Assembly: GCF_028994775.1 (NCBI RefSeq)
Contig: NZ_JAJQMN010000003.1
Span: forward strand, 248,001 to 312,000
DNA length: 64,000 nucleotides
From: Promicromonospora iranensis
GTDB lineage: Bacteria; Actinomycetota; Actinomycetes; Actinomycetales; Cellulomonadaceae
Reading direction: 5' to 3'
Shown here: piece by piece, positions 15,478 through 23,239 of the stretch
Layout of the letters: every line of letters begins with the position of its first letter
How positions within the stretch are numbered: position 1 is the first letter of the stretch
The notes under the pieces: generated by a model
Database searches by the model: none
What the model was told of the DNA's origin: nothing
The model's input: only the letters and a program-made list of their open reading frames with translations
Program-made: the position numbers and the translations under genes

Positions 15478-15655
15478 CCCACGTCCGGCGGCCGGACCGG
15501 CATCGGCCCGGCGTGGACCCAGCAGCAACCCGGCACAGATAACCCTCAGCGGCCCGTCGGCCTCGGTCCTTCGGTGGACCGGGGCCGATGTGGTGTCCGA
15601 CGACGATCGGTCACTGTCCGGCGGCAGTCGGGAGCCGCCCGGCAGTCGGCGCAAA

Positions 15656-15715
15656 GTATCGACATGATCGATACCTGAGACAGATCTTGTCTCACAGTCC
15701 TCGCGCGCGTAATCT
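15656..15715 (+). promoter_or_regulatory. Paired operator dyads and promoter of the cysK-cysE leader
   Basis: Two adjacent 19-bp dyads stand out: GTATCGA-N5-TCGATAC (15656-15674) and TGAGACA-N5-TGTCTCA (15676-15694). The second overlaps TTGTCT (15687-15692), which is 17 bp from TAATCT (15710-15715), a good -35/-10 pair. A regulator bound at the second dyad would contact or block the -35 box. The sulfur regulator McbR of corynebacteria uses a related AGAC..GTCT palindrome with different spacing, so a sulfur-responsive repressor is plausible but unproven. Confidence 0.6.
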
Positions 15716-15792
15716 GCTCCAGGCGAGCCGATGGCCCGCTACGGAACATGCAGCCGCGCGGCCAGCTGGCCGCCCCACGCAGGGAGGACGTC

Positions 15793-15888
15793 TTGAGCAC
15801 CGTGCGCTCCGCACTCCCCACCTCCGCCCTCCTGGCCGCCACGCACTCGATGTGCGTAACTGACTGCTGCCCCCGAGGCTGTCTGTAG
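15793..15888 (+). CDS. Cysteine-rich leader peptide upstream of cysK-cysE
   Basis: A 31-codon ORF starts at TTG 15793 behind GGGAGGA. It ends MCVTDCCPRGCL, with four Cys in its last twelve residues (a shorter start is ATG 15850). It lies between the promoter and cysK, ~195 nt before the cysK ATG. Poly-Cys leader ORFs are known as cysteine-responsive attenuators in mycobacteria: when Cys-tRNA is scarce, ribosomes stall and downstream genes are expressed. The 195-nt leader to cysK can form long-range pairing (GAGCGTC at 15888-15894 with GACGCTC at 15948-15954). Apart from this leader and promoter, 15478-16083 holds no other gene. Confidence 0.65.
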   Translation: MSTVRSALPTSALLAATHSMCVTDCCPRGCL

Positions 15889-16083
15889 AGCGTCCGCTCT
15901 GCGCCCGACCACACCGGCCCGGCCGTGCGTGGCCCTGGCGCCGGCGCGACGCTCCGGACCCCGCCCACACCCCAGACGATCCACGCCAGTCCCGAGGTGC
16001 GCCTCCGCACGACCCGGGCGCCGACGTCGGACAAGCACGACCCCAGCCAGCCACACCGCCACACAGCGAAGGAAGTACGAACA

Positions 16084-17019
16084 ATGGCCCGCATCTACGA
16101 CGACGCGACCAAGCTCATCGGTAACACGCCGCTCGTCAGGCTCAACCGCCTGACCGAGGGCCTCGAGGCGACGGTTCTCGCCAAGCTCGAGTTCTACAAC
16201 CCCGCCAGCTCCGTCAAGGACCGCATCGGTGTATCGATCGTCGACGCCGCCGAGGCCTCCGGCGAGCTCAAGGAGGGTGGCACGATCGTCGAGGGCACCT
16301 CGGGCAACACCGGCATCGCGCTGGCCTTCGTCGGCGCGGCCCGCGGCTACAAGGTGGTCCTGGCGATGCCGGAGACCATGTCGAAGGAGCGCCGCGCCCT
16401 GCTGCGTGCGTACGGCGCCGAGCTGGTGCTCACGCCGGGCTCCGAGGGCATGAAGGGCGCGGTCGCCGCGGCCGAGAAGATCGCCGCCGAGCGCCCGGGC
16501 GCCGTCCTGGCGCGCCAGTTCGCGAACGAGGCCAACCCGAAGATCCACCGCGAGACCACGGCCGAGGAGATCTGGGCCGACACGGACGGCGCCGTCGACA
16601 TCCTCGTGGCCGGTATCGGCACGGGCGGCACCATCACCGGCGTCGGCCAGGTCCTGAAGGAGCGCAAGCCCGAGGTCAAGGTCGTCGCGGTCGAGCCCGA
16701 GGAGTCGCCGATCCTCAACGGCGGCGCCCCCGGCCCGCACAAGATCCAGGGCATCGGCGCGAACTTCGTGCCCGAGATCCTCGACACCAACGTGTACGAC
16801 GAGGTCATCGACGTCAACGCCGGCACCGCCATCGAGTTCGCCCGCCGGGCGGCCCGCGAGGAGGGCCTGCTCGTCGGCATCTCGTCGGGTGCGGCACTGT
16901 CCGCGGCGCTGGAGGTCGCGAAGCGTCCGGAGAACGCCGGCAAGACGATCGTCGTGATCATTCCCAGCTTCGGCGAGCGCTACCTGTCCACCCCGCTGTT
17001 CGAGGGCCTGGTCGACTGA
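16084..17019 (+). CDS. cysK: O-acetylserine sulfhydrylase (cysteine synthase A)
   Basis: This PLP enzyme makes L-cysteine from O-acetyl-L-serine and sulfide. The 311-aa length and all signatures fit CysK: K45 in [11 protein letters not shown] forms the Schiff base, [13 protein letters not shown] binds the substrate carboxylate, [12 protein letters not shown] binds the PLP phosphate, and GISSGAA follows. The C-terminus ends [14 protein letters not shown]. Its TGA overlaps the ATG of cysE by one base (TGATG at 17017-17021), which couples translation of the two enzymes that form the cysteine synthase complex. A Cys-rich leader ORF and operator dyads upstream suggest regulation by cysteine supply. 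Confidence 0.97.
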   Translation: MARIYDDATKLIGNTPLVRLNRLTEGLEATVLAKLEFYNPASSVKDRIGVSIVDAAEASGELKEGGTIVEGTSGNTGIALAFVGAARGYKVVLAMPETMSKERRALLRAYGAELVLTPGSEGMKGAVAAAEKIAAERPGAVLARQFANEANPKIHRETTAEEIWADTDGAVDILVAGIGTGGTITGVGQVLKERKPEVKVVAVEPEESPILNGGAPGPHKIQGIGANFVPEILDTNVYDEVIDVNAGTAIEFARRAAREEGLLVGISSGAALSAALEVAKRPENAGKTIVVIIPSFGERYLSTPLFEGLVD

Positions 17020-17615
17020 TGGCGCGGGCGCACGGGCTCCTCCAGGTTCTTGCCGAGGACCTGGACGCCGCGCGCGCCCACGACCCGGCCGCGCGGTCCC
17101 GCCTGGAGGTCGCACTCGCCTACCCCGGCGTGCATGCTCTCTGGGCCTACCGCGCGGCGCACCGTATGTGGCGGGTGCCGGTCCTTCGCCTGCCCGCGCG
17201 GCTGCTCTCGCAGCTCGCGCGGGCGGCGACGGGGATCGAGATCCACCCCGGTGCCCGGCTGGGGCAGCGGCTCTTCATCGACCATGGCATGGGTGTGGTG
17301 ATCGGAGAGACCGCGGTGGTGGGCGACGACGTCATGCTCTATCACGGCGTCACGCTGGGCGGCCGGTCGCTCAACCGGGGCAAGCGGCACCCGACTCTCG
17401 GCGACCGGGTGACCGTCGGCGCCGGCGCCAAGGTGCTGGGCCCCGTGTGGGTCGGGGACGACGTGCAGATCGGCGCCAACGCCGTCGTCGTGAAGGACGT
17501 TCCCGCGGGAGCCGTCGCGGTGGGTATCCCCGCACGGGTCCGGGTGCCGAACGCCCCGGTAGCGGACCGCGCGCGACACGAGGACCCCTCGGAACTCATC
17601 GAGTACTCGATCTGA
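17019..17615 (+). CDS. cysE: Serine O-acetyltransferase
   Basis: This enzyme acetylates L-serine with acetyl-CoA, the step before CysK. The 198-aa protein is the short EpsC-type SAT. It has an N-terminal helical region, then left-handed beta-helix hexapeptide repeats with [44 protein letters not shown], containing the catalytic Asp-His pair. The C-terminus ends SELIEYSI; the terminal Ile is what normally inserts into the CysK active site, supporting complex formation. It is translationally coupled to cysK. Confidence 0.96.
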   Translation: MARAHGLLQVLAEDLDAARAHDPAARSRLEVALAYPGVHALWAYRAAHRMWRVPVLRLPARLLSQLARAATGIEIHPGARLGQRLFIDHGMGVVIGETAVVGDDVMLYHGVTLGGRSLNRGKRHPTLGDRVTVGAGAKVLGPVWVGDDVQIGANAVVVKDVPAGAVAVGIPARVRVPNAPVADRARHEDPSELIEYSI

Positions 17616-18021
17616 CCCGCGCCGCGCCCGCGCAGCGCGCCGATCGAGTGGTCGGTAGAAGGTCAGAAGGTCGGCAGTTCAAGTTGCCGACCTTCTGACC
17701 TTTTGCCGACCGCCGGACCTCTTGCCGACCACGCGGACGCGGCTCCCGGCCCAGGGGCACGAAGTGCTGGATGGTGAAGAACCCCGGCCGGCCCTCCGCC
17801 AGGATCGCCTCCTTCTCCCCCAGGTCCTCGACGCGTACGCCGACGATCGGGCCGCCCGGCACGGGATCGTCCCCGTACCGCTCGAGATCGGCCCGGGTGA
17901 ACGGGCGCTCCCAGGCGAACGCCTTGCGCCCGACGGACCAGGCGCGGTGGCGGTAGCTCGTGCCCTCGGAGGTCTCGGGCAGCGCGAGGGCGAGCCGGGC
18001 GACGTCGTCGTAGGTGGCCAC
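17596..18021 (-). CDS. YjbR/MmcQ-family protein with eroded C-terminus
   Basis: Residues 1-87 match the MmcQ/YjbR (CyaY-like fold) family: [40 protein letters not shown], then a strand region ending GFFTIQHF. After that point the expected final helix and strand of the family are missing. The frame continues instead through a 19-bp tandem repeat and a hairpin ([25 protein letters not shown]) and overlaps the 3' end of cysE by 20 bp. The protein is therefore probably truncated or non-functional. YjbR proteins are presumed DNA-binding, with no established role. Confidence 0.6.
   Translation of the reverse strand: MATYDDVARLALALPETSEGTSYRHRAWSVGRKAFAWERPFTRADLERYGDDPVPGGPIVGVRVEDLGEKEAILAEGRPGFFTIQHFVPLGREPRPRGRQEVRRSAKGQKVGNLNCRPSDLLPTTRSARCAGAARVRSSTR
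17650..17711. terminator. Long hairpin downstream of cysE
   Basis: A 27-bp stem (17650-17676 with 17685-17711) has two mismatches around an 8-nt loop. The inner 18 bp, AAGGTCAGAAGGTCGGCA, is perfect and is followed by a short T tract (17701-17704) in the cysE direction. It fits a cysE terminator but lies inside the reading frame of the truncated YjbR gene. Confidence 0.75.
17684..17730. repeat. 19-bp periodic TTGCCGACC repeats
   Basis: TTGCCGACC occurs at 17684, 17703 and 17722, exactly 19 bp apart. On the other hairpin arm GGTCGG occurs at 17650 and 17669, again 19 bp apart. The array forms the 3' end of the YjbR reading frame. Its origin is unknown. Confidence 0.8.
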
Positions 18022-18146
18022 GTCTCCACGGTAGCCGGAGCGGTTCCACCGACCACCGCGATCACGGGTGCGCTAGCGGTAGGGTGGGCGCGGTACCTGG
18101 GACGTGTCGTTTCAGGTAAGACGTTTCCACGACGAGGTGAACCCCT

Positions 18147-19259
18147 ATGCGTATCGGATTCCAGACCGGTTACTGGTCCCGCAGGCCCCCGAAGGGCATC
18201 CAGCAGTTCATCGTGGCCGCCGACAGGCTCGGTCTCGACTCGGTCTGGACGGCGGAGGCCTACGGCTCCGACGCGTTCTCGCCGCTGGCCTGGTGGGGCT
18301 CCCGCACCAAGAACGTGCGGCTGGGCACGGGCATCGCCCAGCTGTCGGCCCGCACGCCGACGGCGACCGCCATGCAGGCGCTCACGATGGACCACCTGTC
18401 CAAGGGCCGGTTCGTGCTCGGCCTCGGCGCCTCCGGGCCGCAGGTCGTCGAGGGCTGGTACGGCCAGCCGTACCGGCGCCCGCTGGCCCGCACGCGCGAG
18501 TACGTCGACATCGTGCGGCAGGTGATGCGGCGCGAGGCACCGGTGACCCACGACGGTTCCTTCTACCAGCTGCCGCTGCCCGCCGAGGCGCCCGGCGCGA
18601 TGGGGCTGGGCAAGGCGCTCAAGCCGACGGTGCACCCGTTCCGGCCGGAGATCCCCATCGTGCTCGCCGCGCAGGGCCCCAAGAACGTGGCCCTCGCCGC
18701 CGAGATCGCCGACGGCTGGATGGCGGGCTTCTACGCGCCCCGCATGGACGACGAGTTCCGCGCGCTGCTCGCCGAGGGCTTCGACACTCGCGCGGAGGAG
18801 CGTTCGCCGGCGGACCGGTTCGAGGTCGCGGCGACCGTCCCCGTCGTCGTGCGGGACGACGTCGAGGCCGCCGCCGACGTCATCCGCCCCCACATCGCCC
18901 TCTACGCGGGCGGGATGGGCGCCAAGGAGGCGAACTTCCACAAGCAGTCGCTCGACCGGCTCGGCTACCAGGAACCGCTCGACAAGGTGCAGGAGCTGTA
19001 CCTCGCCGGGCGCAAGGAGGAGGCGGCCGCGGCTGTCCCGACTCAGCTCGTGGAGGAGATCGCGCTGGTCGGACCGATCGACAAGATCCGTCGCGAACTG
19101 CCCACCTGGGAGCGCACGGCGATCACGACGATGCTCGTCCAGGGCGACCCGGCTTCGATGCTGGCGCTGCTGTCGGCGTCGCAGGACTCGTCGCTCGGCG
19201 GCCGGGTCCGCTCGACGACTGGCGCGCTGCTGTCCCGGGTAGCCCCAAAGAAGGTCTGA
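18147..19259 (+). CDS. LLM-class F420-dependent oxidoreductase
   Basis: This 370-aa TIM-barrel protein of the luciferase-like monooxygenase family probably uses coenzyme F420. Seen are MRIGFQTGYWSRRPPKGIQQFIVAADRLGLDSVWTAEAYGSDAFSPLAWWG, TKNVRLGTGIAQLSARTPTATAMQALTMDHLSKGRFVLGLGASGPQVVEGWYG and the C-terminal VEEIALVGPIDKIRRELPTWERTAITTMLVQGDP. This layout is typical of the actinobacterial TIGR03559-like group. The substrate is unknown. A GAGGTG Shine-Dalgarno precedes the ATG. It stands alone, followed by repeat element copy 2. Confidence 0.9.
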   Translation: MRIGFQTGYWSRRPPKGIQQFIVAADRLGLDSVWTAEAYGSDAFSPLAWWGSRTKNVRLGTGIAQLSARTPTATAMQALTMDHLSKGRFVLGLGASGPQVVEGWYGQPYRRPLARTREYVDIVRQVMRREAPVTHDGSFYQLPLPAEAPGAMGLGKALKPTVHPFRPEIPIVLAAQGPKNVALAAEIADGWMAGFYAPRMDDEFRALLAEGFDTRAEERSPADRFEVAATVPVVVRDDVEAAADVIRPHIALYAGGMGAKEANFHKQSLDRLGYQEPLDKVQELYLAGRKEEAAAAVPTQLVEEIALVGPIDKIRRELPTWERTAITTMLVQGDPASMLALLSASQDSSLGGRVRSTTGALLSRVAPKKV

Positions 19260-19263
19260 CGTG

Positions 19264-19322
19264 TTGAGTGCTGGCTATTTGCGCTGTTTCGAGCGCTGAG
19301 AGCGCAAATACCCAGCACTCAA
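19264..19322. repeat. 59-bp inverted-repeat element, copy 2
   Basis: The outer arms TTGAGTGCTGGCTATTTG and CAAATACCCAGCACTCAA pair with one mismatch, and the stem continues GCGCT/AGCGC into a unique loop. It sits between convergent genes (F420 oxidoreductase and 5'-nucleotidase), beginning 5 bp after the first stop codon. Confidence 0.9.
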
Positions 19323-19329
19323 CGACCGG

Positions 19330-20901
19330 TCAGGGGAGGACCGTGATGCGGCCCTCCGTCGTGACGTCGATCGTGGTCAGCGTGCGGGCGCGGTCCGCGA
19401 TCACCTCGGCGTCGACGGGCGCCTCACCGATCGGCACCAGCACCTCGGCGTCGGCGAACCCGCTGACGCCGTCGCCGCCCCCGGCCACGTAGGCGGTCAC
19501 CGCGACGGTGTAGGCGGCGTCCGGGTCGAGCGGCGCGCCGCCCACGCTGATGTCCCGCACGCGCGCCCCCACCGGGGCGGTCGGCGAGTAGGAGTACGCC
19601 ATGCCGGAGACCTGCGGGAACCCCCCGCCGGCGTCCTGCACACGCGAGACCGCGTCCTCCAGCGACTGACGCAGCCCGGACCCGGTGACCCGTACGTTCA
19701 GCACCCGGTTGGCGAACGGTGCGATCGAGTAGGCGTCGCGGAGCGTGAAGTCCGGTCCTGGCGCCTCGGCCCGCAGCCCACCCCCGTTCACCCAGCCGAC
19801 GTCGGCCCCGTGCCGCGCGCGGAACGCGTCCGCGACGAAGTTGCCCAGCGCCGTCTCCTGGGACCGGCTGATCTGGCCCGGGTTCAGCAGCGGCGTCCGC
19901 ACGTCGGCGAGCACCTCGGACAACCGCTCGTCCATCTCGGCCGCGTAGCGCTCCTCGACCTCGCGCAGCGCGGGGTCCGGCGTGACCGTGTGGTCCACCT
20001 CCACCACCGACGGCGTCACCACGTGCTCCCCGCGCCGCTTGGTGATGTCCAGGCGAACGAGCGAGCCGATGTTCCCCTCGGACGCCATGAGCGGCACGTC
20101 GCCCTCGTACTCGATCACTGAGTCGTACTCGGCCATCTCCTCGCCGAACACGGCGTCCAGCTCCGGGACGGCCCGCACCAGCTCGTGGTTCTCGGCCATG
20201 GGGTACTGCGTGACAGCGACGACGACGTCGGCCTTCGCATGCTCCTTGAGGTCGGCGACGGCGGCGCGCGCCGCGGCTATCGGGTCGCCCTCGACGAGGT
20301 CCCCGGCGGCCGACGTCGTCTCGATCGCGTCCGTGAGGCCGACGAACCCGACGCGGACCTTGCCCACCCGCTGCACCGCCCAGGTGCCGCCCTCGACGAA
20401 GGGCGCCCCGTCCGCGGTGGTCAGGTTCGACGTGATCCACGGGAAGTCGGACGCCGCGACCAGCTCGCGCGCGTGGTCGACGCCGAAGTCGAAGTCGTGC
20501 TGCCCGAAGTTCGCCAGGTCGACACCGACGTCGTTGAGCGCCTCGACCATCGGCATGCCCTTGTACAGGCCGCCGAAGAGCGTGCCGCCCGCGAGATCGC
20601 CACCGAACACGACGGCGGTCGCCGGGTTCTGCTCCTCGACGGTACGCACCGCCGTGGCCAGGCGGGCGACGCCGCCGCGGTCCTGCCCGCCGGTCAGCAC
20701 CGGGCCGATCTCGTGCGCGTCGTGGAAGTACAGGAGCGTCGCGGAGTGGTTGGCACGATCAGGGGCATGACCTGCGGCTGGGTCGACGGCAGCGCCGGTG
20801 GCTGGGTCGGCGGCCGCGGGCAGCAGGCCCGACGTGGCCAGGCTGGACACGAGCAGCAGGGTTCCGAGAGCCCCGGTGATGCGGGCGAGGGGGCGGTGCA
20901 T
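19330..20901 (-). CDS. Secreted 5'-nucleotidase-family protein with degenerate metal site
   Basis: This 523-aa protein has a signal peptide (residues ~1-32), a metallophosphatase domain and a C-terminal 5'-nucleotidase domain (NPGQISRSQETALGNFVADAFRA, NGGGLRAE, GGGDGVSGF). The first metal motifs survive (FHDAHE, FGGDLAGG). The GNHD/E motif reads GQHDFDFG, the usual His after the next strand is Gln (VAVTQYP), and the GHxH motif is replaced by FGEEMAEYDS. Several metal ligands are therefore missing and catalytic activity is doubtful. No C-terminal anchor is visible. It could be a nucleotide-binding or decoy homologue. Confidence 0.85.
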   Translation of the reverse strand: MHRPLARITGALGTLLLVSSLATSGLLPAAADPATGAAVDPAAGHAPDRANHSATLLYFHDAHEIGPVLTGGQDRGGVARLATAVRTVEEQNPATAVVFGGDLAGGTLFGGLYKGMPMVEALNDVGVDLANFGQHDFDFGVDHARELVAASDFPWITSNLTTADGAPFVEGGTWAVQRVGKVRVGFVGLTDAIETTSAAGDLVEGDPIAAARAAVADLKEHAKADVVVAVTQYPMAENHELVRAVPELDAVFGEEMAEYDSVIEYEGDVPLMASEGNIGSLVRLDITKRRGEHVVTPSVVEVDHTVTPDPALREVEERYAAEMDERLSEVLADVRTPLLNPGQISRSQETALGNFVADAFRARHGADVGWVNGGGLRAEAPGPDFTLRDAYSIAPFANRVLNVRVTGSGLRQSLEDAVSRVQDAGGGFPQVSGMAYSYSPTAPVGARVRDISVGGAPLDPDAAYTVAVTAYVAGGGDGVSGFADAEVLVPIGEAPVDAEVIADRARTLTTIDVTTEGRITVLP

Positions 20902-21002
20902 GGCAGTACCTCCGACGGCGGATCAGATTCGGCTCGGCACGTTAGCGGGCGGCCGTGAACGGCACCGTTCCCCGGGCATGAACGATGGGTGACGCCGATT
21001 CT

Positions 21003-21037
<35 letters not shown>

Positions 21038-21181
21038 GCGCAGAGTGCTCCGGTGGTGGGTGCCGGTATACCTGAACCAGGTTCGGCTCTGGACCGCATA
21101 TGCGGGCTGTCCTGAACAATTCAGCGCAGGTGAACTAGCCCTGCCTGAGGTGAACGTTCTTCAGCACTGCCGGCACCTGCC

Positions 21182-21652
21182 TCAGAGACCTGACCGACCC
21201 GGCGGCTCGTCCTCGGGGAACCAGACCGCCCGGCGCAGGTTCACGCGGCGGCCGTCCCGGGACAGCGGGCAGCCCTCGGCGCGCAATGCGTCCAGAGCCT
21301 CGGTGAGGTGATGCTGCGGCGGAGAGCCGGCGGCATTGACGACGCGCCACCACGGGACGCGGTCGCCATACGGGTCGGCGCCAGCGTCCGGGTCGGCACC
21401 AGCGTCCGGGTCGGCACCAGCGTCCGGGTCGGCGCCCTCGTCCGGGACCAGGTGCGCGTACCGGTCCCCCGACCCGGCCATGACGCTCCCGACCTGACGT
21501 GGCCCGCCGCGCCCGAGCTGCTCGCCCACGATCTCCGCGATCAGCCCGTACGTCATGGCGCGGCCGGACGGGATGCGCCGGACGACGTCGAGCACGGCGG
21601 CGGCGTACTCCTCGACGTCGGTGAGCTGGGATCCGGGCGGCGAGTCGGTCAC
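21182..21652 (-). CDS. Alkyltransferase-like (ATL) DNA repair protein, MGMT family
   Basis: This 156-aa protein has the DNA-binding domain of O6-alkylguanine transferases (YAAAVLDVVRRIPSGRAMTYGLIAEIVGEQLGRGGPRQVGSVMA). The catalytic PCHR is P100-W101-W102-R103, so it cannot accept alkyl groups. ATL proteins bind O6-alkylguanine and recruit nucleotide excision repair. A Gly-Ala-Asp-Pro repeat (ADPDAGADPDAGADP) from an 18-bp tandem repeat is inserted just before that motif, lengthening the family's ~100-110 aa core. The GTG start lies 7 nt after a TACGAT box, so it is probably leaderless. It is divergent from eis. Confidence 0.85.
   Translation of the reverse strand: MTDSPPGSQLTDVEEYAAAVLDVVRRIPSGRAMTYGLIAEIVGEQLGRGGPRQVGSVMAGSGDRYAHLVPDEGADPDAGADPDAGADPDAGADPYGDRVPWWRVVNAAGSPPQHHLTEALDALRAEGCPLSRDGRRVNLRRAVWFPEDEPPGRSGL
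21371..21442. repeat. 18-bp tandem repeat x4 within the ATL gene
   Basis: The unit CGGGTCGGCACCAGCGTC is repeated four times with few changes. It encodes a six-residue period (Asp-Ala-Gly-Ala-Asp-Pro) next to the inactive PWWR site. Being a multiple of three, length changes keep the frame. Confidence 0.9.
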
Positions 21653-21807
21653 GGATGCGATCGTAGACGGCCGCGCTACTGATACGTCTTCAGCAGGTTC
21701 CCGGCGGCCATAACCCAGCCGGTGATGGTCGCCCGAAGCCTGCTGAACCCAGCTCAGCCCACGGCCGCGCTCGGGAAATTGCTTGCGGCGGATGCGACGA
21801 TCGCATC
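21653..21807. promoter_or_regulatory. Divergent leaderless promoters of ATL and eis genes
   Basis: Both start codons are directly preceded by the same decamer, CGATCGCATC. For ATL it reads TACGAT then CGCATCC before GTG (reverse strand 21665-21653). For eis it is part of the perfect dyad GATGCGA-CGA-TCGCATC (21791-21807) abutting the ATG. A further dyad TTCAGCAGG/CCTGCTGAA (21689-21697, 21739-21747) lies between them. This suggests leaderless transcripts and possibly one shared regulator. Confidence 0.5.
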
Positions 21808-23124
21808 ATGGCACTCCCCCAGATCGCCCTGCCCGCGGGCTACCGCTGGCGCACGCTGACGCCCGCCGACCGCCGCCTCGTGACCGAGCTGGACACCTGG
21901 GCGTTCCCGTCGGGAACGTCCCACGACGACATCGACGCCGCCCCGTCGCCGCTGACCTGGGACCGCGCGATCGCGATCGAGGCAGACGGTTCCGACGGCC
22001 TCGTTGCGATGCACGCGTCGTACCCGTTCGGAAAATTCCCCGTGCCCGGGGCCGAGGTGCCGACGGCCGGCCTGACCTGGGTGGGCGTGCACCCGCAGCA
22101 CCGGCGGCGCGGCCTGCTGACGGCGATGATCGACCTGCACCTGGCCCGGTGCGTCGAACGCGGTGAACCGCTCAGCGCGCTGTTCGCCGCCGAGGCGCCC
22201 ATCTACGGCCGGTTCGGCTACGGCCACGCCGCCGACGACCTGCGCCTGGACATCCCGCGCGGCGCGGCCCTGCGAGACGTGCCGGGCGCGGAGCGGCACA
22301 CGGTCCGGGTCGAGGTCGCAGGCCGGGAGCGGCACGGGGACCTGGTCGACCGCCTGCACCGCGCCGCCGGCGCCGCACCGACGGGCGTGCCCGGCATGAA
22401 CCGTCCCGGCTGGGTCACGCGTGAGACCGAGGAGCTGCAGGCCGCGCACTGGGACGACACCCCCGCCCACCGGGGCGGACGCGAGTCCCGGCGCATCATG
22501 ATCGTCGAGCTCGACGGCGAACCGCGCGGCTACGTGACGTTCCGCCGCACCCTGGCGTGGGGGGCCACGGGCCCGCGCGGGCAGGTCAGCGCCGGTGAGG
22601 TGGTAGCGGTCGACGCCGCGGCCGCTCGCGCCCTGTGGGGCGCGCTGCTCGACCTCGACCTGACGAACGAGGTCACGCCGTTCACCCTGCCCGTCGACGA
22701 CGTCGTCACACAGCTCCTGGTGAACCTGCGCGCCGCCTCACCCCGCACCCCGGACAACCTCTGGGTCCGGCTGGTCGACGTCGCCGCGGCGCTCGCCGGG
22801 CGCCAGTACGCGGCCGACGTCGACGTCACGATCGAGGTCACCGACGGCCGGCTACCGGCCAACGCGGGCGTCTACCGGCTGCAGGCCGAGGCGTTCGGTC
22901 CGGCCTCGGTGGAGCGGGTCGACCCGGAGTTCGAGGCCCCCGAGCTGTCCCTCGATGTGCGCGACCTGGGCGCCGCTTACCTCGGCGGCAAGTCGCTCGC
23001 AGCGCTGGCCGCGGCCGGCCTCGTCACCGAGCATCGCCGTCAGGGTCAGCGCGCAAGCGTGCTCGCCCGCGCGAGCACCGCGTTCGGCTGGCCGGTCGCG
23101 CCCGGGTCGTCCTGGGTCTTCTGA
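21808..23124 (+). CDS. eis: Eis-family GNAT N-acetyltransferase
   Basis: This 438-aa protein has the three-part Eis architecture: an N-terminal GNAT domain with the acetyl-CoA motif VGVHPQHRRRGLLTAMI (residues ~95-111), a second degenerate GNAT domain, and a C-terminal SCP2-like domain ending WVF. The terminal Phe carboxylate is the catalytic base in Eis. FAAEAPIYGRFGYGHA is diagnostic. Eis enzymes acetylate aminoglycosides and other amines at several positions; the natural substrate here is unknown. It is divergent from the ATL repair gene. Confidence 0.9.
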   Translation: MALPQIALPAGYRWRTLTPADRRLVTELDTWAFPSGTSHDDIDAAPSPLTWDRAIAIEADGSDGLVAMHASYPFGKFPVPGAEVPTAGLTWVGVHPQHRRRGLLTAMIDLHLARCVERGEPLSALFAAEAPIYGRFGYGHAADDLRLDIPRGAALRDVPGAERHTVRVEVAGRERHGDLVDRLHRAAGAAPTGVPGMNRPGWVTRETEELQAAHWDDTPAHRGGRESRRIMIVELDGEPRGYVTFRRTLAWGATGPRGQVSAGEVVAVDAAAARALWGALLDLDLTNEVTPFTLPVDDVVTQLLVNLRAASPRTPDNLWVRLVDVAAALAGRQYAADVDVTIEVTDGRLPANAGVYRLQAEAFGPASVERVDPEFEAPELSLDVRDLGAAYLGGKSLAALAAAGLVTEHRRQGQRASVLARASTAFGWPVAPGSSWVF

Positions 23125-23149
23125 CGCGTCCCACCCGACATGCCCCACC

Positions 23150-23220
23150 CCTTGGTTGTGAACGCGATCGCTGCGCCTGCGTAGCCGCTTCAGGCGCACC
23201 GATCGCGCTCACGGCCAAGG
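23150..23220. terminator. 71-bp hairpin between convergent eis and nei genes
   Basis: The arms at 23150-23179 and 23191-23220 pair at 26 of 30 positions around an 11-nt loop; the ends read CCTTGG and CCAAGG. It is far longer than needed for termination and could be a repeat element, but no second copy is present in the window. Confidence 0.7.
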
Positions 23221-23239
23221 AGCGTCGCGAGGCCGGAGG

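Noticed and set aside
17684-17730. CRISPR array
   Set aside because: The 9-bp repeats at 19-bp intervals are too short and lack spacers of CRISPR size; they form part of a hairpin.
21062-21160. LexA/SOS box upstream of the ATL gene region
   Set aside because: GAACCAGGTTC and GAACGTTC are present, but the spacing (3 and 0) does not match the actinobacterial GAAC-N4-GTTC box.
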